Below, piece by piece: positions 39,801-50,313 of a stretch of DNA of 64,000 bases (positions are counted from its first letter, which is position 1; each line of letters starts with the position of its first letter). The stretch spans positions 1-64,000 of the forward strand of contig NZ_SADR02000018.1 in assembly GCF_004010325.2 (NCBI RefSeq), written 5' to 3'. Under the pieces are notes generated by a model. The model did not search any database. It worked only from the letters and a program-made list of their open reading frames with translations, and was not told where the DNA came from. A program made the translations under genes and the position numbers. This DNA is from Mesorhizobium sp. M00.F.Ca.ET.216.01.1.1. GTDB taxonomy: Bacteria; Pseudomonadota; Alphaproteobacteria; Rhizobiales; Rhizobiaceae.

Positions 39801-40261
39801 ACGTGGTCAACGGTCATTTCCAGCGGCTGTTTTCGCATCTGTTCGGCGGCGGCACCGCGGAACTGCAGCTGATCGAATCCGACGATCCGCTCGAAGCCGG
39901 ACTGGAAATCCTTGCGCGCCCGCCCGGCAAGAAGCCGCAGACCATGACGCTGCTGTCCGGCGGCGAGCAGGCATTGACGGCGATGTCGCTGATCTTCGCC
40001 GTGTTCCTGACCAATCCGGCGCCGATCTGCGTGCTCGATGAGGTCGATGCACCGCTCGACGACCACAATGTCGAGCGTTTCTGCAATCTGATGGACGAAA
40101 TGGCCGCCACCACCGAAACGCGCTTCGTCATCATCACCCACAACCCGATCACCATGGCGCGCATGAACCGGCTGTTCGGGGTGACCATGGCCGAGCAAGG
40201 CGTCAGCCAGCTGGTGTCGGTCGACCTGCAGGCGGCCGAGGCGATGCGCGAGGCAAGCTGA
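36803..40261 (+). CDS. smc: Chromosome segregation protein SMC
   Basis: A 1152-residue SMC ATPase of normal length that compacts and separates chromosomes with ScpA and ScpB (neither in this window). The N-terminal Walker A is [23 protein letters not shown]; long Ala/Glu/Arg-rich coiled coils flank a hinge near residues 510-650; the C-terminal head carries the signature [18 protein letters not shown] and Walker B [19 protein letters not shown]. ATG 36803 is the family start; 22 codons upstream are open but not conserved. The repetitive coiled-coil codons produce long false frames on both strands. Confidence 0.96.
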   Translation: [1152 protein letters not shown]

Positions 40262-40369
40262 AGTCTCGCAAGGTGTGGCCGTTGGCTCGCATTTCGGCTA
40301 TAGCACGACCTGAAACTGATCGGCTCTGGTTCCTTTCGACAGAGCCCGCTAAGCCTGTGGGGGGCCTCA

Positions 40370-41356
40370 TTGCCTGTACTCGTCACCGGAGCTGCGGGGT
40401 TCATCGGCAGCCACGTTTGCCACCACCTCCTCGACAGGGGGGAGGCGGTTGTCGGCGTCGACAACATGAACGACTATTACGACCTGTCGCTTAAAAAAGG
40501 CCGGCTCGCCCGCCTTCAACCCCACAAGGATTTTTCATTTCACCAGATCGACATCGCTGAACAGGGTGCGCTCGCCGCCGCTCTGGCCGGGCAAGGCATA
40601 AGCAGGATTGTCCACCTCGCCGCGCAGGCGGGCGTACGCCATTCGCTCGACAATCCGCGCGTCTATGTCCGTTCCAATGTGGTGGGCCACCTCGAAGTGC
40701 TCGAATTCTGCCGCGCTGAGCCGGCGTTCGAGCATCTGGTCTATGCCTCGTCGAGCTCGGTCTATGGCGGCAACCGCAAAGTGCCGTTCAGCGAGACCGA
40801 TCAGGTCGACAGGCCTGTTTCTCTCTACGCCGCGACCAAGAAAGCCGATGAATTGATGAGCCATACCTACGCCCATCTGTTCGGCATACCGCAGACAGGC
40901 TTGCGATTTTTCACCGTCTACGGTCCATGGGGCCGGCCCGACATGGCCTATTGGATCTTCACCAAGGCGATGCTTGAGGGCAAGCCGATCCGGGTGTTCA
41001 ACAATGGCGAGATGTGGCGCGATTTCACCTACGTAGACGATGTGGTGAGGGCGGTCGTTGCCGTGCTCGACAAGCCGCCTGCGACCGAGGTTCCGCCCAG
41101 CAGGCTTTACAATGTCGGCAACAACCGGCCGGTGCGGCTCGGCGATTTCATCGACACTCTGGAGAAGCTGCTTGGCGTGAAAGCGATCCGCCACAGCGAG
41201 CCGATGCAGACCAGCGATGTCGAGCGGACCTATGCCGACATGACGGCGCTGGAGCGGGATTTCGGCTTCAAGCCGAGCGTTTCGACCGAAGATGGGCTGA
41301 AGAAATTCGTCGACTGGTACCGGTCGGAATGGTTGGCGGGATCGGGAAGAGGCTGA
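40370..41356 (+). CDS. NAD-dependent epimerase (UDP-glucuronate 4-epimerase type)
   Basis: A 328-residue extended short-chain dehydrogenase. The NAD site is VTGAAGFIGSHVCHHLLDRG (residues 4-23), the catalytic Tyr and Lys are in SLYAATKKADELMSHTYAHLFG, and GLRFFTVYGPWGRPDMAYWIFTKAMLEGKPI is the pattern of UDP-glucuronate 4-epimerases such as LpsL and Cap1J. It would supply UDP-galacturonate for LPS or exopolysaccharide. The start is TTG at 40370, with GGGGGG upstream and no ATG in reach. The gene is alone on its strand with the tRNA following in the opposite sense. Confidence 0.88.
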   Translation: MPVLVTGAAGFIGSHVCHHLLDRGEAVVGVDNMNDYYDLSLKKGRLARLQPHKDFSFHQIDIAEQGALAAALAGQGISRIVHLAAQAGVRHSLDNPRVYVRSNVVGHLEVLEFCRAEPAFEHLVYASSSSVYGGNRKVPFSETDQVDRPVSLYAATKKADELMSHTYAHLFGIPQTGLRFFTVYGPWGRPDMAYWIFTKAMLEGKPIRVFNNGEMWRDFTYVDDVVRAVVAVLDKPPATEVPPSRLYNVGNNRPVRLGDFIDTLEKLLGVKAIRHSEPMQTSDVERTYADMTALERDFGFKPSVSTEDGLKKFVDWYRSEWLAGSGRG

Positions 41357-41410
41357 CGACAAAAAAGCGGCTGGTCTTCAGCCGTCGAGCCGACCGGATC
41401 CCGGTACGGT

Positions 41411-41448
41411 CCGTAACCCATGTCTTCGACATGGACCGTTACCCATGT
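41411..41448. repeat. Short repeats and hairpin beside tRNA-Gln
   Basis: A 13-mer, CCGTAACCCATGT at 41411-41423, recurs with one change as CCGTTACCCATGT at 41436-41448. Between them CCATGTC and GACATGG form a hairpin with a TTC loop (41418-41434). It lies 24 bp from the 3' end of the tRNA. It may be a fragment of an insertion-sequence end or part of the tRNA terminator. Confidence 0.55.
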
Positions 41449-41472
41449 GTCCAGAATGGACCCATCAGCGCT

Positions 41473-41546
41473 TGGCTGGGGCGCCAGGATTCGAACCTGG
41501 GATGTCGGTACCAAAAACCGATGCCTTACCACTTGGCGACGCCCCA
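41473..41546 (-). tRNA. tRNA-Gln (anticodon TTG)
   Basis: The minus strand folds into a full cloverleaf of 74 nt including an encoded CCA. Acceptor TGGGGCG pairs with CGCCCCA; the discriminator is G, as in tRNA-Gln. The anticodon stem is TCGGT/ACCGA around loop TTTTGGT, giving anticodon TTG (reads CAA). The T arm is CCAGG-TTCGAAT-CCTGG. No mobile-element integrase lies next to it. Confidence 0.95.
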
Positions 41547-41692
41547 ACAGCCGGAACGTGCCCGCTGCGCGCGGCCTTATAGGACGCGCCGACGGAAAGC
41601 TCAATGCCGAGATTGTGACTATGCGCGACTGATCCACTGGTCAGATACGCGTGTTGTCTGGGACTATCATCTCGATGCGAGGTTGTTTGCGT

Positions 41693-42037
41693 CTACTCTC
41701 CCCAGACCGCAAGCTCGTTGCCGGCCGGGTCGACGAAATGGAAGCGCCTGCCGCCGGGGAATGAAAAGATCGGCTTGACGATCGTGCCGCCGGCGCTCTC
41801 GACGGCGGCAAGGGTTTCTTCCAGATCCTCGGAATAAAGCACAGGGAGCGGCTTTGCGGGCGCTTCGCCGGCGTCGGCCTGAAAGCCGCCGTCAAGCCCT
41901 TCGGCAAAGGCCGAATAGGTCGGCCCGTAGTCTGTGAATGACCAGGAAAAGGCGGTGCTGTAGAAAGCCTTCAGCCTGTCCAGCGTTCCGCCGGTAGCCG
42001 GCATTTCCAGATAATCGAGTTTTCCGGTCAGTCTCAT
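41693..42037 (-). CDS. VOC family (glyoxalase/bleomycin-resistance-like) protein
   Basis: A 114-residue single VOC-fold protein. The pattern KLDYLEMPATGGTLDRLKAFYSTAFSWSFTDYGPTYSAF, then ETLAAVESAGGTIVKPIFSFPGGRRFHFVDPAGNELAVWGE is typical of the glyoxalase-like group. Its metal ligands and substrate are uncertain; members range from lactoylglutathione lyase to resistance proteins. It lies between tRNA-Gln and ppdK, facing away from ppdK, with no linked gene. Confidence 0.88.
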   Translation of the reverse strand: MRLTGKLDYLEMPATGGTLDRLKAFYSTAFSWSFTDYGPTYSAFAEGLDGGFQADAGEAPAKPLPVLYSEDLEETLAAVESAGGTIVKPIFSFPGGRRFHFVDPAGNELAVWGE

Positions 42038-42250
42038 CGCTCTGCCTTACGTTCTTGTTATGTTCTATCCCCGAGATGCCTGGTCCACAAGTCTTTTTGC
42101 CATCGCTTTTTCTTAATCGATTGTAGAAGCCGCCCGGCTTTGCCGACGCCTTGCCTTTCGCAGTGCAGCATAATATCGCTCGGGTTAGGCTGGCGAGACC
42201 TTGGTTTCACCAATCTTTTCTTCCAATCTCCGACCAACTGGAGAGCAAGC

Positions 42251-44965
<2,715 letters not shown>

Positions 44966-45009
44966 TTTTGCGTTTGCCCGCGACCCTTCCGACCCGAAGG
45001 TTCGCGCGC

Positions 45010-45057
45010 AAAACCGATTCCGGTTTTCGCTGACGCGGACCCTCGGTTCGGGTCTTT
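45010..45057. repeat. Palindrome pair after ppdK (terminator or REP-like)
   Basis: AAAACCG pairs with CGGTTTT at 45010-45027, like the inner stem of the repeats at 17.6 and 24.2 kb. A second stem, GACCC/GGGTC, at 45038-45054 is followed by TTT. The 278-bp gap between ppdK and the glycosyltransferase gene (44966-45243) holds little else; a frame through it that would extend the next gene is not family-like. Confidence 0.55.
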
Positions 45058-45243
45058 GCGCGGTAGCGCGCAGATTTGACGATAGCTCGGCTTCGCAAAA
45101 GCCGGGAGCAACGAACGATCCCGTGTGAGTGCCGCCGCTCTGCGTTCACGCGCGAGTTCACGCGAACGTGCTTTGGCACCTCGCAATGTCGACACCGTCC
45201 CTTTCCAATTTGCGGCCGCCTCGCAACCCGCCCGATCGCCCAG

Positions 45244-46347
45244 ATGTTGCAGATTTCGCCCGCCCAGTTGCGCTCTATCCTGATCCTTCAGATGAAATTC
45301 ATCGGCGACATTGTTCTCGCCTCCACACTCGCGAAGAACCTGCAACTCGAATATCCCGGCGTCCGCATCGTGTTCCTCTGCGAGGCTCGTTTCGCCAGTT
45401 TCCTGACCGCTCACGGTATCGCCTCGGAGGTTGTCGCGTTCAGGCGTGCCCGCATGCGAGGCAGCCCGCTGGAGCGCGGCAGCGAGCTCTATATGATGGT
45501 GCGGACGCTGCGCCGGTTTCGTTTCGATCTGACGATCGACCTGACCGATTCAAAAACCTCGCGGATCATCGTCGGGTTCGTCAATGCCAAGACCCGGGTG
45601 GGCTATGATCCTCCCGAGAGGCCGTTGCGCCGGCTAGAGCGTCAGCCCGCCAATGTTCCGGCCAAGCCGTTTGGCTTCGGCGAACGGCACTATCTGTACC
45701 GCTATCTTTCGCCGCTCGAGGCGCTCGGCGTGGACCTGCGCGTCAGAGTGCCATCTATTCGGCCGCTGCCGCTTGAAACGGCGAGAGCACTGGCGTTGCT
45801 GGACAGGCACCATCTCAGGCGCAAGGCCTTCATCGCCGTGCATGCGGGCGCAAGCTTTCAGGGGAGGCGGTGGCAGCCGGAACGCTTTGCCGCCGTGGTC
45901 GACGAGATTTCACGGGAGTCCGGATTGGACTTCGTGCTTGTCGGCGGGCCCGATGAGCACAAGCCGGCCGAGCAGATCCTCGCCAGAGCCGCCTCGCCGG
46001 TCGTCGACCTCGTCGGGGCGTTGTCGCTCGAAACGCTGCTGGCGTTCCTGAGACAGGCGCGCCTGTTTCTCGGCAACGAGAGCGGCCCGATGCACATGGC
46101 TGCGGCCGCGGGATCTCCGGTTGTCGGGCTCTTCGGGCTGACCAGTCCAATCAATTGGGGGCCGGTGGGCGTACTCAGCGTTGCCCTGCAACCGTTCATG
46201 CCTTGCGAGTGCGTGGTAGGGAATCTGTGCCGGTGGCCGGACCCCAGCAAGGCTTGCTGGGTCTGGCGTCTGGCCGTCGAACCCGTCGTTGGCGCGGTGC
46301 GCGAAATCCTCTCCAGAACGGAAGTGGGCCTGGAGCACGCTCTCTGA
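45244..46347 (+). CDS. Glycosyltransferase family 9 (heptosyltransferase-like)
   Basis: A 367-residue GT9 protein related to the LPS heptosyltransferases RfaC/RfaF. The N-terminal domain reads SILILQMKFIGDIVLASTLAKNLQLEYPGVRIVFLCEARF, the C-terminal nucleotide-sugar part has FIAVHAGASFQGRRWQPERFAAVVDEI and LFLGNESGPMHMAAAAGSPVVGLFGLTSPINWGP. It most likely acts on LPS core or another cell-surface glycan at the cytosolic membrane face. I use ATG 45244; the open frame reaches 45076 but the extra residues are in the repeat zone. The next gene, a deacetylase, may serve the same surface pathway. Confidence 0.87.
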   Translation: MLQISPAQLRSILILQMKFIGDIVLASTLAKNLQLEYPGVRIVFLCEARFASFLTAHGIASEVVAFRRARMRGSPLERGSELYMMVRTLRRFRFDLTIDLTDSKTSRIIVGFVNAKTRVGYDPPERPLRRLERQPANVPAKPFGFGERHYLYRYLSPLEALGVDLRVRVPSIRPLPLETARALALLDRHHLRRKAFIAVHAGASFQGRRWQPERFAAVVDEISRESGLDFVLVGGPDEHKPAEQILARAASPVVDLVGALSLETLLAFLRQARLFLGNESGPMHMAAAAGSPVVGLFGLTSPINWGPVGVLSVALQPFMPCECVVGNLCRWPDPSKACWVWRLAVEPVVGAVREILSRTEVGLEHAL

Positions 46348-46479
46348 TCCGATCGTTTGGCCGAAGCAGAAGGCAAATTGTCGCGGTGAACGCTTTTCGC
46401 CTTCGCGCGGTCCCGATTTTCGCCTTGATGACGGCCTTGGGATGACGCGCTTTGACGTGCCGGACGGGGGAAATCAGAT

Positions 46480-47220
46480 ATGCGCCTGCTGCAAAAACAT
46501 CTCTGCGCGATCGCGATGTCGCTATGGGCGGTCTCGGCAGGTCATGCCGCGCCGCTCGTCCAGCCGACGCTGCACATCAAGCCGGATGCAAGCGGCAGCG
46601 GCCGCGTTGCGCTGACGCTCGATGCCTGCGGCGGCAAGACCGACACAAGGATACTCTCGGCGCTGGTCGAAAACGGGATTCCCGCCACCATTTTTGTCAC
46701 CGGCATCTGGCTGAAGCGCAACGCCGACGCCGTTGCCATCATGCTGGCGCATCCCGATTTGTTTGAGCTGGAAAACCATGGCGGCCGTCACGTCCCGGCC
46801 GTCGACACGCCGCAAAAGATCTATGGTATCCGCAGCGCCGGCAGCGCGGACGCCGTGCTGGCCGAGGTCGAGTCGGGTGCCGCCGCTCTTGCCGGGACCG
46901 GCGAGCCGGCGCCGAAATGGTTTCGCGGCGCGACCGCCGAGTACAGCCCGTCCGCCATCGCCATGATCCGCAAGCTTGGCTTCAAGGTCGCCGGCTTCTC
47001 GATAAACGGTGATGGCGGCTCATTGCTGGGCGCCAGGGAGACCGCCCGGCGCATTGCCGCCGCCAAGGACGGTGACGTCATCATCGCTCATATCAATCAG
47101 CCGACCCACGCGGCCGGCGAAGGCGTGGTGCAGGGGCTTCTGGCGCTCAAGCAGAAAGGCCTGACCTTCGTGCGCCTCGATGATGTCGATGATGTCGGCG
47201 ACGACGGCACCACCGACTAG
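46480..47220 (+). CDS. Exported polysaccharide deacetylase-like protein
   Basis: A 246-residue exported protein with a signal peptide (LCAIAMSLWAVSAGHA) and a NodB-like (CE4) fold. Motif 1 reads ALTLDACGGK, with alanine where most CE4 enzymes have a second, metal-binding aspartate. Motif 2 is ENHGGRHVP (H-x3-H) and motif 3 is KWFRGATAEYS. The late IIAHINQP histidine is kept. It may be a divergent active deacetylase, or altered in metal use; the target polymer is unknown. It follows the GT9 gene with a gap of about 130 bp. Confidence 0.82.
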   Translation: MRLLQKHLCAIAMSLWAVSAGHAAPLVQPTLHIKPDASGSGRVALTLDACGGKTDTRILSALVENGIPATIFVTGIWLKRNADAVAIMLAHPDLFELENHGGRHVPAVDTPQKIYGIRSAGSADAVLAEVESGAAALAGTGEPAPKWFRGATAEYSPSAIAMIRKLGFKVAGFSINGDGGSLLGARETARRIAAAKDGDVIIAHINQPTHAAGEGVVQGLLALKQKGLTFVRLDDVDDVGDDGTTD

Positions 47221-47374
47221 GCCGCCTCGCTGGGTGCCATTTCCAGGGGCATTGTCTTTCCTGCCTATCACCTGAGAAGATTTCTGACCCGCACCGATGA
47301 TTTCCGCCCGCCTGCGTTGTCCTGATCAATAGGCGCGCCTGGATGGTCCAGCGGCCCGGATAGCGAGGTGGTCC

Positions 47375-48121
47375 ATGGGATCGTTGCAAGGTCAGAATGT
47401 CGTCGTCGTCGGAGGCAGCCGTGGTGTCGGCCGCTCAATTGCAGAAGCTGCCCTCGGCGAGGGAGCGACTGTGCTCGCCGTCGCTCGCGGCGAACAGGCG
47501 CTGGCGGAATTTGCCTGGGAGACTTCGGGCATAAAGACGTTAGCGGTCGATGCAACTGTGGACTCCGCCCCCGATCAGGTCTTCGCCGCGCTGGAGCCGG
47601 ACGTCCTGGTGATCTGCGCAGGCGCACTCCCGCCCGCCGCGCCCGTGCATGAACTGAGCTGGGAGGCGTTCTCGGCGAACTGGGAAACGGACGTCAAGGC
47701 GTCGTTCCTGTTTTGCAGGGCCGCGCTGCGACGTCCGCTCAAGCCGGGGAGCCGGATCGTTCTGATCTCCAGTGGCGCGGCCTTGAGCGGGGGGCCACCG
47801 TTTTGCGGCGGCTATGCCGGCGCAAAACGCATGCAGATGTTCCTGGCAGGCTACAGCCAGAAAGAATCGGATCGGCTTGGACTGGACCTGCGCTTCATGG
47901 ACCTCGCGCCTATGCGCATCATGCCCGGCACCGGCGTGGGCAAGGCCGGCATCGATGGCTTTGAGAACTATGCAGGCATCCGGCCCGCGGACTTCATCGC
48001 GGCCATGACCGACATGCAAACGCCGGCCGATGTGGGAAGAGCGGTGGTCGCACTCGCCACCGGGAAATCACAAGGCAGTTCCTTCATGGTGAGCGGGAGC
48101 GGGCTTGCGCCGGCCGCCTGA
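47375..48121 (+). CDS. Short-chain dehydrogenase/reductase
   Basis: A 248-residue classical SDR. The cofactor loop is VVVGGSRGVGRSIAEAAL, the NAG-like region reads VICAGALPPAAP, and the active site has the serine in VLISSGAALSGGPPFCGGYAGAK with Tyr and Lys in Y-x-x-x-K. Substrate is not predictable. It is followed, after 10 bp, by an ECF sigma factor gene on the same strand, so the two may be co-transcribed. ATG 47375 has AGGTGG in the right window. Confidence 0.88.
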   Translation: MGSLQGQNVVVVGGSRGVGRSIAEAALGEGATVLAVARGEQALAEFAWETSGIKTLAVDATVDSAPDQVFAALEPDVLVICAGALPPAAPVHELSWEAFSANWETDVKASFLFCRAALRRPLKPGSRIVLISSGAALSGGPPFCGGYAGAKRMQMFLAGYSQKESDRLGLDLRFMDLAPMRIMPGTGVGKAGIDGFENYAGIRPADFIAAMTDMQTPADVGRAVVALATGKSQGSSFMVSGSGLAPAA

Positions 48122-48131
48122 GGCGCGCGTA

Positions 48132-49217
48132 ATGCAAACCAGACTAAAAGAGCTGCAGATCCGCATGACAAACCCTCAGGCACCTCTCGAGCCAGCACCC
48201 CAGCAGGGCCAGCCGATCCTCGACCGGCTGGCCTTCGAGAAGCTCACGGCGGCCCACCGCCGCGAGCTCAAGCTCCACTGCTATCGCATGATGGGCTCGC
48301 TGCACGAGGCGGACGACCTCGTCCAGGACACGCTTCTTCGCGCCTGGCGTGCAAGGTCGGAGTTCGACGGGCGGGGTTCGGTCCGCGGTTGGCTCTACAC
48401 GATCGCCACCAACAGTTGCCTCAACGCCCTCAAGGCGCGGGCCAGGGGACGTCGCATTCTCCAGCAGCCGGGACAGCCTCCCTCCCACGGGCCGGCCACA
48501 GGCGGGCCCGAAGCCGAGGTCACCTGGCTTGAGCCTTACCCGGATATGGAGCTTCCAGGCCTCGCTGACAGCGAGCCAGGTCCGGAAGCGCGGTACGAGA
48601 CCCGCGAAGCCGTCCAGCTCGCCTTCGTCGCCGCGATCCAGGATCTGCCGCCCAGGCAGCGCGCCGCCCTGCTGCTTGCCGACGTCCTCGGGTGGTCGGC
48701 TGCCGAGACGGCGCAATTGCTGGGCGGATCGACAGCTTCGATCAACAGCGCATTGCAGCGGGCCCGCGCAACTCTGGCGGCGCGATATCCTCGGGGACGT
48801 CCCGCGGGTCGATCGCAGCCCAGCTCCGAACAAGGCCTGCTGCTCGAACGTTACATGCAAGCCTGGCAGGCCGCCAATCTCGACGGCTTGATCGAACTCC
48901 TGCGCGAGGACGCCACCTATCGCATGCCGCCCTGGCGTGAATGGTACCAGGGACGCGAGGCGATCCGCGGTTTCTTCGAGACCATCTGGAGCAAATTTGG
49001 CGGCTTCCGCACGGTGGCCATCGGGGCCAATGCCCAGCCGGCGGTCGGGGTCTATTCCCGCAGCCATCATGACCTTGGGTGGCGAGCCCATTCCCTGCAT
49101 GTGATCGAACCCGCCGAGGGTGGGATCGCCGCGCTGACGGTCTATGTGGGGCCGCTCGGCCCCAGCTTGTTTCCGGCCTTCGGCCTGCCGCCAACCTGGC
49201 AGGGCGCGTACCTATAA
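48132..49217 (+). CDS. ECF sigma factor with C-terminal SnoaL-like domain
   Basis: A 361-residue sigma-70 factor of the extracytoplasmic function type. Region 2 is ELKLHCYRMMGSLHEADDLVQDTLLRAWRARSEFDGRGSVRGWLYTIATNSCLNAL; a linker with WLEPYPD follows; region 4 is LPPRQRAALLLADVLGWSAAETAQLLGGSTASINSALQRARATL. The last about 120 residues (ERYMQAWQAANLDGLIELLREDATYRMPPWREWYQG) form a SnoaL-like domain, a layout of ECF41/ECF56-like groups that lack an anti-sigma factor. GAGG lies eight bases before ATG 48132; ATG 48165 is an alternative. It follows an SDR gene. Confidence 0.88.
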   Translation: MQTRLKELQIRMTNPQAPLEPAPQQGQPILDRLAFEKLTAAHRRELKLHCYRMMGSLHEADDLVQDTLLRAWRARSEFDGRGSVRGWLYTIATNSCLNALKARARGRRILQQPGQPPSHGPATGGPEAEVTWLEPYPDMELPGLADSEPGPEARYETREAVQLAFVAAIQDLPPRQRAALLLADVLGWSAAETAQLLGGSTASINSALQRARATLAARYPRGRPAGRSQPSSEQGLLLERYMQAWQAANLDGLIELLREDATYRMPPWREWYQGREAIRGFFETIWSKFGGFRTVAIGANAQPAVGVYSRSHHDLGWRAHSLHVIEPAEGGIAALTVYVGPLGPSLFPAFGLPPTWQGAYL

Positions 49218-49253
49218 ATCTGACTGAAATGGTGCGGGGCCATCGGCGCCGGC

Positions 49254-49643
49254 CTAGTCCGGCGTGGCTTCGATCGTCACCTTGTTGGGATAGAACGCGC
49301 CGTGATTGCGGATTTCCGCCATCTCGTCGAAAGGCTGCTCATAGGCCCACATCGCGTCCTTGCCTGCTTCCGCCGCGGGCAGCACGCTCCAGTAGCTCGC
49401 ATCGCCCTTGTAGGGGCAATGGGTCGTAAGGTCGGTTTTGCCCAGCTGGCCGAAATCGATGTCTTCGAACGGAATGTAGAATACAGGAGAGTAGGGCGGT
49501 TCGGACAACAGCTTTGCTTTCGTCGAGGAAGCGACGACCGTCTCACCGGCGCGCACCACGACGGTGCCGCGATAGGCCTCGACGGTGATCACCTTGTCGG
49601 GATTGCGTTGAAAGCCGGGCGAACGGTTTGCGATCTGATCCAT
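49254..49643 (-). CDS. DUF427 family protein
   Basis: A 129-residue DUF427 protein. The family pattern is clear: ITVEAYRGTVVVRAGETVVASSTKAKLLSEPPYSPVFYIPFEDI, then TTHCPYKGDASYWSV and the close WAYEQPFDEMAEIRNHGAFYPNKVTIEA. The fold is a small beta-sandwich and the function is unknown. A strong ribosome site (AAGGAG) precedes the ATG. It is convergent with the sigma factor gene, 36 bp apart. Confidence 0.9.
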   Translation of the reverse strand: MDQIANRSPGFQRNPDKVITVEAYRGTVVVRAGETVVASSTKAKLLSEPPYSPVFYIPFEDIDFGQLGKTDLTTHCPYKGDASYWSVLPAAEAGKDAMWAYEQPFDEMAEIRNHGAFYPNKVTIEATPD

Positions 49644-49801
49644 GACTGGTTCTCCTTGGTCCGGTACCAGGACGTGCGTCCGCTATAGGTATGTCGGGTA
49701 TAGGTGTGTCGGACGGGCGCATTGCGCAAGGCCGCCGCCGCAAGCAAAAGCGACCAGACGAGGTTTCGCTGGTCTGGTCGGGCCGTCCCGCCTATCAACA
49801 A

Positions 49802-50158
49802 TCAGGCAGCAGTCTGGAACGCGTCCATCAGCCCGGCATAGGCAGCGGCAATGCCAGCCACCGGGTTGGTGCTTCTCGAAGCGGTTTCGACCTTCAGCGC
49901 GCCGCCGCCGGTCGGCAACGTCAGCAGCAGGAACTGGCGATTGCCGCCGTCGCCAACGCATGCCGCGGCGACATGCTGGGCTTCGCCTTCGTTTGGAACG
50001 CACATCTTGAACAGCAGCGTGCCGCCGACGGCTTCAAGGGCGCCGCCGACGACCTCGACGAATTCATCTTCGGAAACGGTTTTGGTCTCCGGCACCAAAT
50101 CGGTCAGGCTTTCGGCAAGCGTATTTTCGAGGGTTTTGTCGTCGAGCTGCGCGTCCAT
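49802..50158 (-). CDS. Small acidic protein of unknown function
   Basis: A 118-residue cytosolic protein without a signal peptide or membrane span. It opens MDAQLDDKTLENTLAESLTDLVPETKTVSEDEFVEVVGGALEAVGGTLLFKMCVPNEGE and has a glycine-rich middle (LPTGGGALKVETAS). I do not recognise a family. ATG 50158 has AGAGG six bases upstream; an ATG 15 bp before it is also open. It is divergent from the acyl-CoA synthetase gene (gap about 155 bp). The 158-bp stretch between it and DUF427 shows only short TATAGGT direct repeats. Confidence 0.68.
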   Translation of the reverse strand: MDAQLDDKTLENTLAESLTDLVPETKTVSEDEFVEVVGGALEAVGGTLLFKMCVPNEGEAQHVAAACVGDGGNRQFLLLTLPTGGGALKVETASRSTNPVAGIAAAYAGLMDAFQTAA

Positions 50159-50313
50159 GCGAACCTCTTTCATTCGCCAATCGCGCCCCGCCAGCGAACA
50201 GATTTCACGCCGACGATGGCCGGATTGTGGCGGCTTTCCCATCATTTCGATCAATACTGGACAATCCGTCGGTTCGCTCCACAATGGAAAGAAAAACCAA
50301 TGGGAGGAACGAC

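Noticed and set aside
37571-40198. An 875-codon open frame antisense to smc
   Set aside because: It mirrors the repetitive, GC-rich coiled-coil codons of smc on the other strand, has no ribosome site or family, and smc is certain.
41473-41546. tRNA-Gln as an attachment site of the conjugative element
   Set aside because: The relaxase cluster is 19 kb away, no integrase is near, and no copy of the tRNA 3' end is visible elsewhere in the window.
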